DNA of 7,386 nucleotides from an uncultured Candidatus Altimarinota bacterium (GTDB lineage Bacteria; Patescibacteriota; Gracilibacteria; BD1-5; JAGOOR01), in NCBI GenBank assembly GCA_937920005.1, contig CALETF010000030.1, positions 1-7,386 on the forward strand. The letters are read 5' to 3'. Shown here one piece after another: positions 6,445-7,386 of this stretch. Each line of letters begins with the position of its first letter. Positions within the stretch are counted from its first letter, which is position 1. The notes beneath the pieces were generated by a model. It did no database searches and was not told where the DNA came from. It was given only the letters and a program-made list of their open reading frames with translations. The position numbers and the translations under genes are program-made.

Positions 6445-6478
6445 GGAGGCATTATACCCATTCCCGTCTTTTCTCAAG
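6445..6478 (-). promoter_or_regulatory. Promoter of the restriction-modification operon, leaderless geometry
   Basis: On the minus strand a perfect TATAAT (6456-6451) lies six bases before the ATG at 6444. TTGAGA lies 15 bases further upstream, with TCTTGA at 17 as an alternative -35. Transcription would start at or within a base or two of the start codon. The interval before the ATG reads GCCTCC, which is not a Shine-Dalgarno sequence. The promoter fills the 39-base gap after the DUF2585 stop, so the operon is probably transcribed on its own. Confidence 0.65.
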
Positions 6479-6483
6479 AAGAA

Positions 6484-7050
6484 TTAGAGTTCTTTCCCTT
6501 GTGCCTGCCATTCCTTTATCGTCTCACTCGGTGCGAGGAGCATCCAGACATTGAGGACGAGATTATCACGCACGAGATAGAGCGCGAGGAGTTCGAAGAA
6601 TATGACGAGGAGGATACTCTGCCAGACGCGACAGAAGTACGCGAAGACAAACCCTATCGCCATCATGACGATATCACTCGCGGAATTGAGGATGCTATCA
6701 CCGAAGTATCATTGCGCGATAGTTCCCTCTCGATAACGATTGATGATGATAGGAGAATTCTCGAGGATTTCCCAACCAGCTTCGAGGAGGAGTGCGATGA
6801 AAAATCTCCACTTCATCGGGATTTTTTTCGCAAAGGTGAGAAACCAATAAAAGAGGACACCGTGAATCACGTGTGAGAGTGAATAGATATCCGCGACACG
6901 CTGAGAGTTTTCACTTCCCCAGATATTTCCATCCCACCAACCAAATTTTCCATCAGGTCAGAGGATAGAACGTCCAGAGGAATATTCTATAGCAATAAGA
7001 ATTGCTGTGATTCCGAGGAGACTCGCGAGTGGGAAGAGATATTTTTTCAT
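6484..7050 (-). CDS. DUF2585 (UPF0314-like) membrane protein, two TGA read as Gly
   Basis: The 188-residue protein has a first membrane segment at about 5-21, then the DUF2585 signature PDGKFGWWDGNIWG followed by SENSQRVADIYSLSHVIHG. A second membrane segment (LFYWFLTF region) precedes LLLEAGWEILENSPIIINRYREGT and GDSILNSASDI, and two further hydrophobic segments end the protein. This layout matches the DUF2585/UPF0314 family of predicted inner-membrane proteins, whose function is not known. TGAs at 6958 and 6709 fall at glycine positions (LGPDG and QGYFGDS); the standard code leaves only the last 60 residues. It starts nine bases after the stop of the VOC gene, and a TAATAT box overlaps that stop six bases before the ATG. 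A role cannot be inferred from the neighbours. Confidence 0.88.
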
Positions 7051-7062
7051 AGAAGTATATTA
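7051..7062 (-). promoter_or_regulatory. Candidate -10 element of the DUF2585 gene
   Basis: TAATAT (7062-7057, minus strand) lies exactly six bases before the ATG at 7050 and contains the stop codon of the upstream VOC gene. No good -35 is visible, and TATACT is an overlapping alternative three bases from the ATG. The two genes may equally be co-transcribed. Confidence 0.35.
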
Positions 7063-7386
7063 ACGAGTAAGTTCTGAGAGAAGATCATCGAGATCAAGTG
7101 CTTCTGTCACCATGACAATTTTTCCATCGATGTATTTCCATTCATTCTGAGGTCGATCACAGTAGAGCTCGACACCGATACTATCTGGATCACGGAGATA
7201 GAGGGCTTCAGAGACACCGTGATCGCTCGCACCATCGAGCGGATATCCTGCATCGATGAGTCGCTGGAGTACTTTTGCCAGTTCGAGCCGTGAAGGAAAG
7301 AGAATAGCAAAATGATAGAGACCACTCGTGCGAGGAGGTGGTGGTGGCACGCCTTCCCCTTTCCAGGTATTGAGACCGATGTGATG
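7060..7386 (-). CDS. VOC-family (glyoxalase/CatE-like) protein, C-terminal part, 5' end outside the window
   Basis: The frame is open to the right edge and ends at TAA 7062-7060; 108 residues are visible. It begins HHIGLNTWKGEG and continues with PPPPPRTSGLYHFAILFPSR, LIDAGYPLDGASDHGVSEALYLRDPD, VELYCDRP and NEWKY. These segments match the C-terminal half of CatE-type vicinal oxygen chelate proteins (catechol-2,3-dioxygenase-like). The candidate metal ligands of the fold are the His in HHIGLN, the His in LYHFAI and the Glu in VELY. In place of the usual DPDGNG the protein reads DPDSIG. An upstream half of the VOC fold should lie beyond the window. Substrate and even enzymatic activity are uncertain; many proteins in this group are called dioxygenases only by similarity. 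No TGA is present in the visible part. Confidence 0.9.
   Translation of the reverse strand, partial: HHIGLNTWKGEGVPPPPPRTSGLYHFAILFPSRLELAKVLQRLIDAGYPLDGASDHGVSEALYLRDPDSIGVELYCDRPQNEWKYIDGKIVMVTEALDLDDLLSELTR

Noticed and set aside
2329..6465. CCCATTCCC at 2329-2337 and again at 6457-6465, flanking the restriction operon
   Set aside because: A nine-base match is too short to claim as an attachment site pair, and the second copy lies within the promoter spacer.
1..7386. Possible depletion of GATC, the expected target of the Dam/Sau3AI pair
   Set aside because: I see well over twenty GATC sites, close to the number expected at random, so there is no avoidance signal; methylated hosts need not avoid the site.
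1..7386. CRISPR array or insertion sequence
   Set aside because: No regularly spaced repeats, transposase frame or terminal inverted repeats were seen.

Overview
The window reads as a genome that has reassigned UGA from stop to glycine (translation table 25), which points to the Gracilibacteria (BD1-5) or Absconditabacteria (SR1) in the Patescibacteria/CPR. Five of the eight protein genes stay intact only if in-frame TGA is read as an amino acid; I count 27 such codons. The amino acid is fixed as Gly because TGA encodes the first glycine of the invariant PurF N-terminus MCGIVGI and the glycine of the IGNL motif in a DUF1524 domain. A standard-code annotation breaks this window into fragments and misses a restriction endonuclease gene and most of its partner gene.

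Layout. (1) 1-419, plus: 3' end of a PolA-like 5'-nuclease gene that stops inside the exonuclease-like domain. (2) 422-1867, minus: purF, convergent with the first gene and separated from it by two bases. (3) 2001-2074, plus: tRNA-Gln(CUG), then an intrinsic terminator, about 250 bases rich in perfect hairpins and degenerate copies of the tRNA 3' end, and a second terminator with the same pentaloop. (4) 2385-6444, minus: four closely packed genes, in transcription order a Dam-family adenine methyltransferase, a DUF262-DUF1524 (GmrSD-like) protein, a Sau3AI/MutH-like restriction endonuclease, and a second amino-methyltransferase. (5) 6484-7386, minus: a DUF2585 membrane protein and the C-terminal part of a CatE-like VOC/glyoxalase protein that runs off the window.

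The centre of interest is the restriction-modification operon. The Dam-type methyltransferase and the Sau3AI/MutH-type nuclease are a natural pair, since both families classically act at GATC. The unusual part is a DUF262-DUF1524 nucleotide-dependent nuclease-like gene between them, with gaps of 3 and 12 bases, and a second methyltransferase downstream. The two central genes are clearly richer in A+T and far richer in TGA-glycine codons than the flanking methyltransferase genes, so the operon looks assembled from parts of different history.

Translation signals also look atypical. None of the internal starts has a recognisable Shine-Dalgarno sequence, and three genes have a -10-like hexamer exactly six bases before the ATG, as expected for leaderless mRNAs. 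All functional calls are by eye from motifs; no database or structure search was possible.
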